Below are positions 13,691 through 27,958 of a stretch of DNA of 64,000 bases, piece after piece. The DNA comes from Panulirus ornatus (lineage: Eukaryota; Arthropoda; Malacostraca; Decapoda; Palinuridae), in contig NC_092276.1 in NCBI RefSeq assembly GCF_036320965.1, forward strand, positions 2,815,001 through 2,879,000, in the 5' to 3' direction. Under the pieces are notes generated by a model. The model was not told the origin of the DNA, did no database searches, and saw nothing but the letters and a program-made list of their open reading frames with translations. How positions within the stretch are numbered: the stretch's first letter is position 1; the number at the start of each line of letters is the position of its first letter. The position numbers were made by a program, and so were the translations under genes.

Positions 13691-14404
13691 TAGCAGGGCC
13701 GTGAGAGAATGCCAAGGAGAACAGGAGATATAAGATAATGTACGGTGAAACACCACACACACACAAACACACACACACACACACGAGGACACGCTAGCCA
13801 GGGGATCCCGCTGTGAGAACGGCCTCACATACACACGAAGGCACGGGAACACGTCCCTACCCTGAACACTCTCTCCCTCAAGTCGATGGTGGCTCGCATA
13901 GTGGGGCATTATTTCTTTTCACTCTTATTTCCACTCTACTTCTCCATCACACACTGACAGGAAATAGGAGGTGTTTGTGCGTCGCTTACTTACAAAATGG
14001 ACGCAGGGAAGCAGAGACGACATACTTAGGCAAACTGAGTCGAAATATAAAATAAACAGGCATTATTTATTCGAAGGTCCGAGAGACTGAGTCTTAACCT
14101 GTTGGTAATTTCATGACCTCGACTGCATGAAGAAAGCAGGTGTATTTTTCCTGTCACCGAAGACCACAGTAATCAAGATCATTTCATGGTAACTGTGACA
14201 TGCGATATGACGTGGTTAGAAAAAATATAGTCTTCGGTAGCATGGTTTTAAGATGTCGTGACACCCGGCCAGGGAAGTGGGCACCAGTTATTAAGGGGGG
14301 GGGGGGGGGGGGTTCGAGGGCTTAGGTAAGAGAGGAAGGGAGGTCGAGAACTTGTGAGGAAGGCTGGCTTTTGGGTAAGAGACAGGGAGTGTTACCTGGG
14401 TATG
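13691..14404. other. Non-coding stretch with (CA)n and an 18 nt G run
   Basis: It contains interrupted (CA)n at 13753-13784 and poly(G) at 14295-14312. The G run leads into G-rich sequence that resembles decayed units of the next array. Confidence 0.55.
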
Positions 14405-14600
14405 AATTACGGAGGTTGGGACTTCAGTAAGTTACGGATGTCGGGAGTACAGTAAGTTACGTATACTGAGACCACAATGACTTAAGGACGCCGGGACTTG
14501 GGTAAGTTAGGGAGGCCGGGAATACGGTAAGTTAGGGAGGTCGGGACTTGGGTAAGATTGACGAAAGCGTCAGGACTTGAGGGAAGTTAAATCAAAGAGG
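14405..14600. repeat. 25 bp minisatellite containing GTAAGT
   Basis: The GTAAGTTA landmark or its variants stand at 14427, 14452, 14477, 14502, 14527 and 14552, an exact 25 bp period. The unit is about GGAGGTCGGGACTTGGGTAA plus GTTAG. Weak relatives extend back to about 14310. Confidence 0.88.
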
Positions 14601-15089
14601 GGGAGGTCGGGACTGGGGTCTGAGGAGGAAGAAGAGGTGGAGCGTTAACCTCCTTGTGGTGGAGACCCCCTGGCATCCCCCTCTCTCTCTCTCTCTAGCC
14701 CCGGGACTAGCCCGGATATTGCTCCCTTAGGATGGCTTCTAACCAACAGAACGTAACAGAAAAAAATCTGAGGGAGTAAAGCTGCTTGCTTTATTCTGCG
14801 GATCACGTCTAGTGTTCCCAGTTTTTCTCTGCTGAACAACAAGTTATGTTACTGTTAGAAGTTGTTCTTATGTTCCTGAACAGCTGGAGATCAGGTTCAG
14901 ATTTGTTCTTCTGTTCTGAAGCGTTTCAAGATCAAATCCATAGTTGTTCTTTTGTTCTTCCGTTCCTGAAGATCAGATCCACATCAAGCAGGTACTTAAA
15001 ACAATGTCTAATATGTGTTATAAAAGAGCGAAATTAGATACACAAGCAAGACGAGCATATAATGGTGATGAATGGTGGTGCCTATTCAT
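14601..15089. other. Non-coding stretch
   Basis: No gene is recognised. A weak reiteration of TTGTTCTT(C/T)TGTTC-like words occurs at 14860-14970, and a (CT)7 block near 14680. Confidence 0.5.
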
Positions 15090-15420
15090 GTGGTGGTGAA
15101 CAGATGGCGTCCACAAATGTGGTGATGAGTGTAGCGATGAACAGAAAGCGTCCACAGATGAGGTGATGAACAGAAGGCGTCCACAGATGAGGTGATGAAC
15201 AGAAGGCGTCCACAGATGTGGTGATGAACAGAAGGCGTCCACAGATGTGGTGATGAACAGAAGGCGTCCATAGATGAGGTGATGAACAGAAGGCGTCCAT
15301 AGATGTGGTGATGAACAGAAAGCGTCCACAGATGTGGTGATGAACAGAAGGCGTCCACAGATGTGGTGATGAACAGAAGGCATCCACAGATGAGGTGGTA
15401 AGTGTGGTGATGACCATAAG
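15090..15420. repeat. 29 bp minisatellite, ~10 units
   Basis: The unit is GGCGTCCACAGATGTGGTGA plus TGAACAGAA. Successive CCACAG landmarks at 15181 and 15210 give the 29 bp period. ATGAGG and ATGTGG variants alternate. It is open in all minus-strand frames, giving false proteins of 90-125 residues. Confidence 0.92.
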
Positions 15421-15519
15421 CCCTTGTACTGGTTGGATGGTATAACTGGTAAGCCTCAACCCAGGGTCTGGGGAAGACGTCTTCTGATAATTATGTAAGA
15501 AAAGTTACGCAAGGCTCTG

Positions 15520-15766
15520 AATCATTCATAACCGGCCTGTTATAAATGTTTCCGCGTTAGATTATAAATGACCCTGAATTCGTTACAAGTGCTTCTGCAG
15601 TATTCATAAATGGCTCGGTTGTAAATGGTCCCGAATGAGCAGTAAGCGGGTCTGAATCGGTTACGGATAACGTAGTTATAAAAGGCTCTATATGTTATAA
15701 ATGGCCGTGAATAATTCGTAGGTAGCTTAGTTATAAATGACTTGGAATTACTCATTAATAGCTGAA

Positions 15767-15842
<76 letters not shown>

Positions 15843-16026
15843 TTCATAAATAGCTATGAATTATTCATAAATAGCTATGACTTATTCATAAATAGCTATG
15901 ACTTATTCATAAATAGCTATGACTTATTCATAAATAGCTATGACTTATTCATAAATAGCTATGACTTATTCATAAATAGCTCTGAATCATTCATAAATAG
16001 CTCTGAATCATTCATTAATAGCCTTA

Positions 16027-16060
<34 letters not shown>

Positions 16061-16130
16061 CCCTGAATTACTCATAAACAGCTTGGGTATAAACGGCTCT
16101 GGATTAGCTATAGACGACTACGAGCACAGC
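15520..16130. repeat. 21 bp TTATAAATGGC-type array, degenerate with a homogenised core and two (AT)n tracts
   Basis: The left part (15520-15760) holds strongly diverged units such as TTATAAATGGCCGTGAAT. A perfect (TA)n lies at 15768-15840. The core at 15841-16018 is nearly perfect with an exact 21 bp period (ACTTATTCATAAATAGCTATG). A second (TA)n lies at 16028-16059. Degenerate units resume to about 16130. Both (AT)n tracts arise at an AGTAT within a unit. Confidence 0.88.
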
Positions 16131-16407
16131 TATATACCGTCCTCAACGCTGGTCGAATTTCAATTCCTTCCGCCTGCGCAGCGCCGCCACCAGTCACGTT
16201 GCTTTCTGCCGCACTCTACACGCTCCCGTGTCGGGGACCACAGTCCTGATAACTCCTTCTCCAGGAAGGATCGCCGACGGATAATATGCAAATGGGATAT
16301 TTTTTTCTTTTTCTTTGTTCAATTATTTCACGGTCGAGTGTTGTGGGATAATTCACTGAGGGTGGTGGGAGATGGCGGGGGGGTTTGCTTTTCTTCCCCT
16401 ACTTGCA

Positions 16408-16411
<4 letters not shown>

Positions 16412-16487
<76 letters not shown>

Positions 16488-16493
16488 CCCCCC
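16412..16493. repeat. (CT)37 plus poly(C)
   Basis: Perfect (CT)n ending in a 9 nt C run. A (GGT)n block follows at about 16514-16539, and poly(A) blocks at 16566-16575 and 16590-16603. Confidence 0.95.
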
Positions 16494-16983
16494 ACCCTTG
16501 CCTGAGTCTGCCGGGGTGGTGGTGGTGGTGGTGGTGGTGTTTGTGTGTGTTGACTTTTGCCGAACGAAAAAAAAAATATCAATGTGGCAAAAAAAAAAAA
16601 AAAATTATAATAAAAATCTACGAAGTTATTGTACACCCTCTACCCTCAACCCACCCGTGGGCGGTGGTGGAGGGAGCCAGCCAGAGATGGGAGGAACACG
16701 GCGAAAGGAACGCCCCGATAACTAGGCACACCACAACCATCGAATAACACAACTTCAGCGGCGACACCCCGAGTGTTGGGTGAGGGGCAAACCTGGAGGC
16801 GCTTCTCGAGTATCTCTGATCTCTCTCGTCGTAAGCCTCAGCCACGGGACCGAAGAACGGTCCATGAGATATCACAAGGGGACTGAACACTTACGGGGAA
16901 AACAAAAGAGTTCGTCAAGTGGGGAGGATATTTTTTCAATCTTCGATTCCATGTTAACAATGATGCTGTGTAGGTTTGCTGTG

Positions 16984-16988
<5 letters not shown>

Positions 16989-17056
<68 letters not shown>
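16989..17056. repeat. (GA)34 microsatellite
   Basis: Perfect dinucleotide tract. The 390 bp upstream of it contains no recognisable gene. Confidence 0.95.
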
Positions 17057-17058
<2 letters not shown>

Positions 17059-17119
17059 GTGGAGGGGGTTTTCAGTAAGGAAGATTAGGGGGGAGGGGTA
17101 GATACTGAGTTTCTCGGGC

Positions 17120-17460
17120 GTTGAAGTCAACGCCAAGCCCGCGTTCGGAGGCTCTTACTACCTCTTCCACGTCAACGTCAGTGCTGGCTAACAGGAAAAC
17201 AGCTTTTCTCTCTATCGCTCGCTCGCCACCCTCAATTTTCGACGTCCAGCATCAGCACCCCCTTCTCCTCACCATCAACGTTATCTGAGCGTCTACATCA
17301 ACGTCATCTCGGCATCAACGTTCCTTCCTACGCAAAACCTGACGCCTTACGTCATCAGACCTGCTCCCCCTCACAGCAACGCCACACGGCGCTGTGTCAA
17401 CGGGGCGTCTCGCTAAAAGACGTCCCCACCAAACTTTGTCATCAACGCCACCTCCACAGA
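17120..17460. repeat. Degenerate TCAACG(T/C)-rich repeat block
   Basis: The words CATCAACGT and GTCAACG recur at least seven times (near 17128, 17171, 17272, 17298, 17313, 17396 and 17440) at irregular spacing. It may be an old, drifted minisatellite. Confidence 0.5.
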
Positions 17461-17466
17461 TTCACA

Positions 17467-17479
17467 ACACACACACACA

Positions 17480-17532
<53 letters not shown>

Positions 17533-17540
17533 ACACAGAC
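17467..17540. repeat. (CA)n microsatellite, interrupted
   Basis: CA units with two single-base slips (CACCACA). Confidence 0.95.
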
Positions 17541-19798
<2,258 letters not shown>

Positions 19799-19875
<77 letters not shown>

Positions 19876-19876
19876 G
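19799..19876. repeat. (GA)n microsatellite, one interruption
   Basis: GA units with a single C substitution at 19863. Confidence 0.95.
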
Positions 19877-21058
19877 ATTCTACCATGAAACAATGAACTG
19901 CAAATCCCCTTCCTAATAAGTCTGGGATTATACACACCCCCTCAACCTAACCTAACCAACCTCCCCTGCCTTATCAACATACAGTAACATGACCTAACCT
20001 ATTCTCTCCTCACCTATCCCTATTTGCGTGTGTTGATACGACCCGACGACTGGCAATCAAGGCATAGAAAGTTATCAAGCTGACAAACGACTCCACAGGA
20101 CTTCACAAAGTCACAAGACTCGAAAATACACCCAACTTGTGGAAACAAGTCTGAATACCTGAGCTACATACCACCGCTCACCAATTCCTCAAATTGGGTC
20201 CTATTTTTCCTCTCTGTTTCCTCCGAGTGAGGCCACAGGCACCCGCTTGGGAATCCTCTTTCTGACAAGTTTCCAAAACTTCCTCTCCGAGATGACGGTG
20301 CCGTTACTTACCCTACACCTACCTACCCCGTCTTGTATTAGGGGGAGACACACCAATACCACCACCACCCCTTCCTCATGCGAGAGAGAGAGGGAGGGGA
20401 TCCGGTCTTGTGTGTGACAGGGTACGGACCCCCCTTCCCCCTTACTGTAACAGAAGACCTACATTTTGCAAAGATGACCCTAACAGAAGACCTACATTTT
20501 GCAAAGATGACCCTAACAGAAGACCTACATTTTGCAAAGATGACACCCCCTCCACCTCTTGTACCTCCCATCGACTCAATATCAGGTAAACTAGACTTTA
20601 ATTGGAGTGAATAACATGAAGGGCCTTCAATCACAGTGATTAACCCCTAATCATTCTCAATCCTTTTGTTGTAAATGGTTAAGCTGATTATCTTGTCCAT
20701 CGTACAGCTAAGGGACAGCAGACTTGAGACACGTATCTGTATCATCACCCGAAACTGAACACTGCCACAGTTTCGTAATCCTTCATACATCTAAATCCTC
20801 GATATGGTTATTGTTTTATACTGTATCACATATCGTATTACACTGTATCACATCATATTACGTTGCATTATGTTATACTACATTGTTTTACATTATATTA
20901 GTACAAATTGGGTTTCGAAGTTCCACTAACGAGTTTTTATAGAAACAAGTCGCTACAGAAGTAATCTCTGAGCACAAGCGCATCACAGTAGTTTTTCAGG
21001 TGCGAGTGATCCCAGCTACTCGCTAAGTGCTTTCTAGTGTATGGTATATATCTCTACG
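19877..21058. other. Non-coding stretch
   Basis: It includes two CCTAA-like doublets near 19948. Around 20820-20905 there is a weak reiteration of TTACACTGTATCACAT-like words. No gene is recognised. Confidence 0.5.
20449..20542. repeat. 33 bp tandem repeat, 3 near-identical units
   Basis: The unit begins CAGAAGACCTACATTTTGCA. ACATTTT landmarks at 20461, 20494 and 20527 give the period. As the period is 11 codons, frames stay open on both strands. Confidence 0.93.
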
Positions 21059-21270
21059 GCAAGGTGGAATGTCCCAGGGCATGCTGGAAAGTTCCAGGAC
21101 ACTTGGAAATGTATAAGTACACGTGGGAATGTTCTAGGACACGTGGGAATGTATAAGCACACGTGGGAATGTCCTAGGACACGTGGGAATGTATTAGCAC
21201 ACGTGGGGATGTCCTAGGACACGTGGGAATGTAGTAGCACACGTGGGGATGTCCTAGGACACGTGGGATC
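21059..21270. repeat. 20 bp array with eight CACGTG E-boxes
   Basis: CACGTG occurs at 21120, 21140, 21160, 21180, 21200, 21220, 21240 and 21260, exactly every 20 bp. The alternating spacers GGAATGTCCTAGGA and GGAATGTATTAG make a 40 bp higher-order dimer. Three degenerate units without the E-box precede it (21060-21119). Confidence 0.92.
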
Positions 21271-23220
21271 ATTGGTCGTTCCGGGACGAGTCTTGTTATG
21301 AGGGGAGTGAGAGAGTTTACCCGGTGCACTGCGGCCATTCATCGCTGCTGCTACTTGGACTTGGGTGGGAGTAACGTATCTTCCACTCCTCCCTCTCCCC
21401 ACCACTTACTCCACCTATACCACCTTACCCCTATCGAGTCCATACTACACCATCTGCCTTCTCTCCGCAGTCTCTCTCGTCTGACACGAGCTTTCTTATC
21501 TACTGCCATCACTCTCACGTTCCTCGCCTCCCACTCCCTTGCGTTCAGTGTTTGTCCTCCTCTTCTGTGTCTCCGTGTCGCCCGTCCCTCCTATAAGAAT
21601 ACGAGTGGAAGTACATGATGACAGGTGACCTGTTGGATCATGACGAGGTTATCTGAGGTCATAATCTCATTTGCGGAACGGACAGGAGAGCAGAGAAGGA
21701 GCTGAAGATGTTAGGCCTCCTGGTAAGTGGCGTGGGGGAGGAAGTTGTGGGGTCCCGAGGGTGACAAAGTTGGCCAGAGGCAGAGTAGGGAGTAAGGAAG
21801 AGCCAACGCCACCAGGGGGCCCGGTACCCTGATCTCTCTAACTCTTTAAGATCTCGGTTCAGACGCCCAACTCCCGTCCCTCCAGCGATACGCCACGTTC
21901 ATCTTAAGCCGATGAAACCCACGTCAAAGTTTCGGTAAGACAGATCACAGATGTTCATTTGCTTCCGGGTATAATGACGCCGCCAGAGGGATACTTTACC
22001 CAGGTGAGGTGGTATGGTTCCTGAGGCATTCGAAGCCTCATGGTCTGCTGGTATCAACCTGGAGAACCGACAGCGGTGCACCATAAGGGATGTGGTATCT
22101 ACTTGAGCTGATCAACACTCCGTGATGCAATATTGAGCTTGACACGTCAATCAGATTTTGCGATGAATACTCTCAGGGAGAAAAAGAAAGTGAAAACTCC
22201 ACACGCAGAGTCGCAAAATGAACCCAATCACAGCTGAGGCTTCGCTCTGAATACTGCTTTGACTTGCACTCCACTCGTTCCCTACTCAGGATCTGTGTCC
22301 CCTCCCTCTTGCCTGTCGCACCATGCAGAAGTCATGGCCCCCTGAGTGCGCCGCTCAACACCACCGACCCCCCACCACCCCACCCAACCCCAAGCCCTGG
22401 CGACCCCCCACACAGGTCTTGAGAAATGTTGTGACTAACGGGAACATTCCTCCCTACTTTAGGGCCACTTGGCTCAGTCGCAATGGCAGGGCCTCAATCT
22501 CTCCTCCTGGGGATAAGAGCTGAGAATGACTTTTCAGTAGAGAGTATTCTTTCTTTTCAGTCTGCCTGTGTGTGTGTGCAGGAAGCACTGGTTCTGACCA
22601 AGTGCTGAAGATGAGGGTTGCGAGTAACCAGTCCCTCCGTTAGATTAAGTAGGTATGGAGATGTCAAACGGTGGCGACAAGTGTTCCTGCTACCTTATTC
22701 TGTATATGTGAGGGGTCATTCAAACGCTGAAATGTGGAATGTTTTCTGGATCCAATTATATTCACCTGCGTAGCTGTGTGTAAGACAGCTTCAGTAAAGT
22801 CCCCAGGCTCAGGGGAGGTAGGTACATTCTCATACTGTGGCCAGTGCAATGGCCCCCAGCATGAGGCAGAAACTGTGGGTTCCCCAAACATGGTTGTCTG
22901 TGTACTCTCTCCTCCTACGTGCTGTATGTCCACTATTCTCTCACTGCATAGTGTAGTGAGCTGAGGCTCTCGTACATCTATGCTGCAGTCTCCCGTGTTT
23001 TCTACAGTTGCCCACGTCTTGTATTTTGTGTATTCTCTTAAGTTTGACGTTTACTGTAGCTTTCCCATAGTGTAGTCTTCCCTACACCTCATGATTGCTA
23101 CACCCCACAACATTCTGTGCCCAGGAGAGCCTCCTCTACACCCCGTTTATCGTCGTCTCTCTAGCACTTCGGGTACAAAATCTACACCGTTCATCCGGTG
23201 TGCAAGATCCACCACAATGC

Positions 23221-23224
<4 letters not shown>
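21271..23224. other. Non-coding stretch without obvious repeats
   Basis: This is one of the longest stretches free of simple repeats. I recognise no exon-like homology, RNA gene or mobile element. Open frames are all under about 110 codons and without motifs. A gene fragment with short exons cannot be excluded by eye. Confidence 0.45.

Positions 23225-23282
<58 letters not shown>
23225..23282. repeat. (GT)29 microsatellite
   Basis: Perfect dinucleotide tract. Confidence 0.95.
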
Positions 23283-23283
<1 letters not shown>

Positions 23284-23859
23284 TAGAGTGGGTGGCATCC
23301 GCCCCCTTGTGTATTGTCCTCCATACAATCCTCGCGGTGTATCCTCCCTCCTCCGGACCTAACCCACCATCTTCTCTCTAATCTCTTCCGTTTCCCATCC
23401 TCCGTCTCGAGCAAACTCCGCCTTTGTTGAGACGCCGCGGTCTCCATTCAGATCCTATCTAAGGAAGACTACATAAACTCGCCCCCTCTTTACGTAAGGT
23501 TGGGGAAAGCCACGCTCGTTACCTCTCTCCCTCTCTCTCTCTCTCTCCCACTCGTACAGGACTTTCTAGATGCGCTGGTCCGCGCCGCCGTGCTGTCAGT
23601 CCCGCCTGCCTAATCCCTCTTCTGGATCTGGCGTAAGAAATAAGTTCGCCGATAAAAGCCTCCGCGGAAGCAGGCGTCACCCCCTACCTCCTCACAGGCC
23701 TGCCCAAGTTCACTCCCAAAGGTTCTTGAAACAATCTTAAGACCGTCGCTGCGTTTCCCACGTGTGTAAGTGTGGGAAAACAGAAGCCATCGTCTGTGAG
23801 CAGGAGTGTCGAGCGCTCGTGACCTGCTGAGGGCCAGGTGTGGACAAAGCTCTGGGTAT
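23283..23859. other. Non-coding stretch
   Basis: Nothing is recognised beyond a short (CT)n at about 23526-23546. Confidence 0.5.
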
Positions 23860-23871
23860 GGGGGGGGGGGG

Positions 23872-23957
<86 letters not shown>
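23860..23957. repeat. Poly(G)15 plus (GA)41
   Basis: A G run passes directly into (GA)n. The poly(C)/(CT)n tract at 1940-2016 has the same arrangement on the other strand. Confidence 0.95.
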
Positions 23958-23960
<3 letters not shown>

Positions 23961-26623
23961 AAGACAGCCTCTTCGTGTCCAGGGTCAACACTGGCGCGCC
24001 CGGAGCGGTCCTAAACCCTTCCATAAATTCTCCGACTCAAATCTTGCCGACGCTTCATTAGGGTCCGGCTAGCTTAGGGTTTCGTGACTCTAAACATTCA
24101 CATTTAGTTAATTTTGCTTCACACAAGTGGGAAAGGTGATGCAGACGCTGAAAAATCGCTTAATAAAGGGGTAAGAAAAAAAAAGTTAGTGGCGTTGTGG
24201 TCGGCAAGAAAGGAGACGTGGGAACACATCCGACTAACTCCCACCTTCCTCTTGTGTCCCGATCGGGCAAGGACTACTTACACCAGCGAGAGCCAAACCA
24301 ACATCCAGGCTGCCCTCTGGTCTGACACTCTTAGCTCCCAGGGATGGGAATCCACCCTGCTGGCTAGATGATAATCATACGTTATCATAATTACCCAAGA
24401 GTTTAATCTACCGTTTCAATTATCGACTCCGCACAATGGCTGAGGAAGAGGAGATCAGGGCATTATGGCCGTAAGTAAATGCCAGGGCGGTGTCCTCCAG
24501 ACCTGCTGCTGGTGGTGGCCTGCAGCAATGGGGCAGAGTAGGACGTGCCTTGTACACCCCCAAGGAAGGGAGGTCATACCTCTACGTAGGCCCACGTCCC
24601 ATGTACCAGGCTTGGGGAACGAGGCGATGGGGACTGGGACGAGGGAGACATCAATCCAGCTCAGGAAACCCCACATTCCATAAATAGCTCTGTCGGTCTC
24701 AAAGAAACTTAGGAGTCCCTGTTCAGATACCGTAAATTCTTGACTGTAGGATACCTCCATCATGTTATACGAGGGACTTGAAGCTGTCATCTTATAAAGG
24801 ACAGAGCTTACATCTGGAGAGGGGTCTACCTCTCCATACTTACCAAAGCAATCCTACTGGGTAACCATACTTACCTGACTGAACCAAGACCAAAGCAATC
24901 CTACTTTATAAGCTCTCCAAGTATGAACTTTAAAAGTGACCCACTTTCTCTGATGCCGCCATGATAGTTCTCCTTTCCCCTCCCCCCCCCCCCTTTTTTT
25001 TTATAAATCTTAATCAGGTTTCTGGTCTTGAGAATTGGCCGTTTGTATGATCCCCACTCCCTACCCGCAAGACCATGTAACACTCTCATGACAGGCCACT
25101 GCGTTACATGAGTACTGCGCAGCCGCCGGCAACCTTAGTACGGGACGTTGTTACGTCTATTTTTTTCCCCACACCACTGAGCTTTGGAACCATTTACCCC
25201 TCCTTCATGTCTTTGCTAACAGCTATGACCTGAACCCCACATCCTCCACAACTATCATCTCCCCCCCTTCTTTCCTTACTTCGCCACCTTTACAAATCTC
25301 TCACGTCTTATTGGAGGTCTGGACCCAATGAGGCCTTTCGTTCGCTACCGGATCCTGCAACATAAAAACTAGGGGGAGGGGAACCAGGCCAGTGGGACGA
25401 CAATCCAGCCAGGTACCAGGCTACGAGATACATGGCTCAGCCGACCAGGTTTAAATACACACATACACAGGTGTTCAACTGTTTCAAAATAGTGACGCAT
25501 GGAATATGGAAGGTGACAGTCCTTTACATAGTGATATACAGGGAAATGACTGGAATGTGTATAAATGTAGATTTAGTGAATAAACAAAGAGGTTGGTTGA
25601 GGTGACTCACCATTACGAGGACGGCGGACGCCAGGGAGTTAATGGGAGCGAGATGATGATGAGGGACAGAGGAAGCAAGCTAGATGGAACAAGGTAGGTC
25701 AGATAGAAGGGGCCAGGCTAAATAGAGGGAGTCAAGCCAGAAGTCACGTTTAAGGAGAGCCAGACTAAAGGGAGACAGGCTAAAAGGGCGCTGGGTAGAG
25801 GGAGGCAGGATAAGAGAGAAGCAAGAAGGCATCAGGTTGAAAAAAAAATAAAAAAAGCTAGATGGAGCCGTGGTAGGGAGGGGCCAAGACACGTTGGACC
25901 ACGCCAGGATGGACGGCGATGGCCACAAATGAATTATCAAAACTCTCCTTTTGAGTCCACTATTTACAACTTCCTCAGCCCACTCGTCCATCACGGGATA
26001 CGGAGGAGAACGAGGAAGGGAAAAGCGCGTGGGACAGAGAGAATGTGAGTGGGATGGGATGGGAATGTAGGTTGGAGAAATGGTGTGGAATGGTGTTCAC
26101 TGGAATGGATAACCCACTTAAAAGTCGCTCTCCCACTAGTGTGCAGGTCTATCTCCCAGCTACAGAGCCTCATGGGAGCACCATCATTAATCTCTCTGAT
26201 ACTCCCACTATCTTCTCCTCCCCGTCCTCCTACATACTATTTAAGAGACCTAGTGTATGCCCACATCACGGCCTTAAGTAGCTAAGATACAACGCCCAGT
26301 ATGACGGCCCAAGGCGGCAGAGAGTCCAACAGCCAAACACTTTATCCTACTGGGTCCAAAACCATCGAGGTAATAAGGTGTTCAGGCAATTAGTGGTCCT
26401 TTACGGAGAGGATGATGAATAGGGTTGTTAATGGTGTCAGCATTACTTGACTACACCACTTCCAACTATACCACAACTAACTGTCTACTTAAGGATCATG
26501 TTTTGACATCACGATTTATATGATAAATAAAAAGAAAAAAAGGGGCTTTTTCACGTGAACTTACAACAAAAACATTCTTTGCCGTCACGGAGACAAGGGA
26601 CCTGTCGTAATGATTATTCAGAG
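23958..26623. other. Non-coding stretch without long simple repeats
   Basis: No gene is recognised. A 17 bp word, ACCAAAGCAATCCTACT, occurs twice (near 24843 and 24891). A C/T run lies near 24986-25003. At 25690-25840 a purine-rich, degenerate reiteration of CCAG(G/A)CTAAA with GGGAG is visible. Confidence 0.45.

Positions 26624-26705
<82 letters not shown>
26624..26705. repeat. (AT)n left of dispersed element copy 1
   Basis: AT units with one ACATAT interruption, ending exactly at the element boundary. Confidence 0.95.
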
Positions 26706-26706
<1 letters not shown>

Positions 26707-26774
26707 TGATGTGATTATCACACGAAAGTGCACTTGGGAACTAATCGTGTTTCATTTTCCCCGTGGACTCATAG

Positions 26775-26776
<2 letters not shown>
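26706..26776 (+). mobile_element. (AT)n-flanked dispersed element, 71 bp fragment (copy 1)
   Basis: The block runs from CTGATGTGATTATCACACGA through TGCACTTGGGAACT and CCCCGTGGACTCATAGGAA, and (AT)n touches both ends. The same sequence occurs in reverse at 52080-52290 and in rearranged form at 30627-30731. No coding capacity is visible. It matches a longer unit whose identity I cannot prove; a Penelope-like or other non-autonomous element is possible. Confidence 0.75.

Positions 26777-26856
<80 letters not shown>
26777..26856. repeat. (AT)40 right of dispersed element copy 1
   Basis: Perfect tract continuing from GGAATAT. Confidence 0.95.
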
Positions 26857-26858
<2 letters not shown>

Positions 26859-27180
26859 GTGATGGAGAAAGTTTAAAATGGAAGGACAATTTTTCGTCAC
26901 ATGGAACTCCAAAAATAGTTACAATTCTTTATCATTTTTCTTCTCCTTTGTGTCGGAGGCTTTGCCATTCCCTTGAGAGAGACACAGCTTCAACAGCTTT
27001 ACAAGTTGACTACAGACTAGAGATGCATTATTCATGATCCCTGAAGATTCCCTGGCAAAATGGCTTAAAAAGGGAGTTTACTCGCCAGGGGCTGCTGCGG
27101 TGCGGACCCTACTGGACTCTAACTGTTGGGATGGAAGACGTAAGGACGTGACGTTCCTCCTGGATGTGGTGGGTGTCGAA

Positions 27181-27437
27181 GTCACTGGGTCTGGGAAGGT
27201 TGAGGAAAACGTTCGAGGTCAGTGGCTCTGGGGTGGTTAAAGAAAACGTTCGAGGTCAGTGGCTCTGGGGTGGTTAAGGAAAACGTTCGAGGTCAGTGGC
27301 TCTGGGGTGGTTAAAGAAAACGTTCGAGGTCAGTGGCTCTGGGGTGGTTAAGGAAAACGTTCGAGGTCAGTGGCTCTGGGGAGGTTAAGGAAAACGTTCG
27401 AGGTCACTGGCTCTGGGGAGGTTAAGGAAAACGTTCT
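27181..27437. repeat. 37 bp minisatellite, 7 units
   Basis: The AAAACGTTC landmark stands at 27206, 27243, 27280, 27317, 27354, 27391 and 27428, an exact 37 bp period. Units alternate between TTAAAGAAAA and TTAAGGAAAA in the middle of the array. Confidence 0.94.
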
Positions 27438-27873
27438 GGTGGAGTCTACCCAGCGTATTAGCAAGACTCCTCCCCTTAATCCCCATTCTCAGGTGTGCCG
27501 TTGACTGGCACGGGTCGGGAGAGAGAGTGTGTAATGTGAGAGTATAAACACGCATTATGGGAGAGATGGGGTGTGTCTTGTGTGTGTGTGTGATGTAAGG
27601 GGCACCAGTCGAGGAGGTTTCACGCACCGCTCAAATTCCTTCACCGGTCGACTCGCAAAAAGAAATACTGTCTGGTGAAAAGACGCGAGACGGGCCATAC
27701 TGAGACAAAGGGGCCTGTTTCAGGGCAAAGGAAAGACTGGTGGTGCCTCTCAACAAAACACAAGGACCATGTAAAGCGCACGACTTCGTTACGTTGGCAA
27801 AGCGGACGACTTCGTTATGTTGGTAACGAACCAACTCGTATATAAGCGATTCCTCAGCCACTTGAAGCGCTAT

Positions 27874-27878
<5 letters not shown>
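27438..27878. other. Non-coding stretch
   Basis: It contains a 30 bp near-duplication, AAAGCG(C/G)ACGACTTCGTTA at about 27774 and 27798, and nothing recognised as a gene. Confidence 0.5.

Positions 27879-27958
<80 letters not shown>
27879..27958. repeat. (CT)39 microsatellite
   Basis: Perfect dinucleotide tract. Confidence 0.95.

Noticed and set aside
19940..20000. CCTAACCTAACC, resembling the arthropod telomere repeat (TTAGG)n
   Set aside because: Only two or three irregular copies are present, which is expected by chance and too short for an interstitial telomere.
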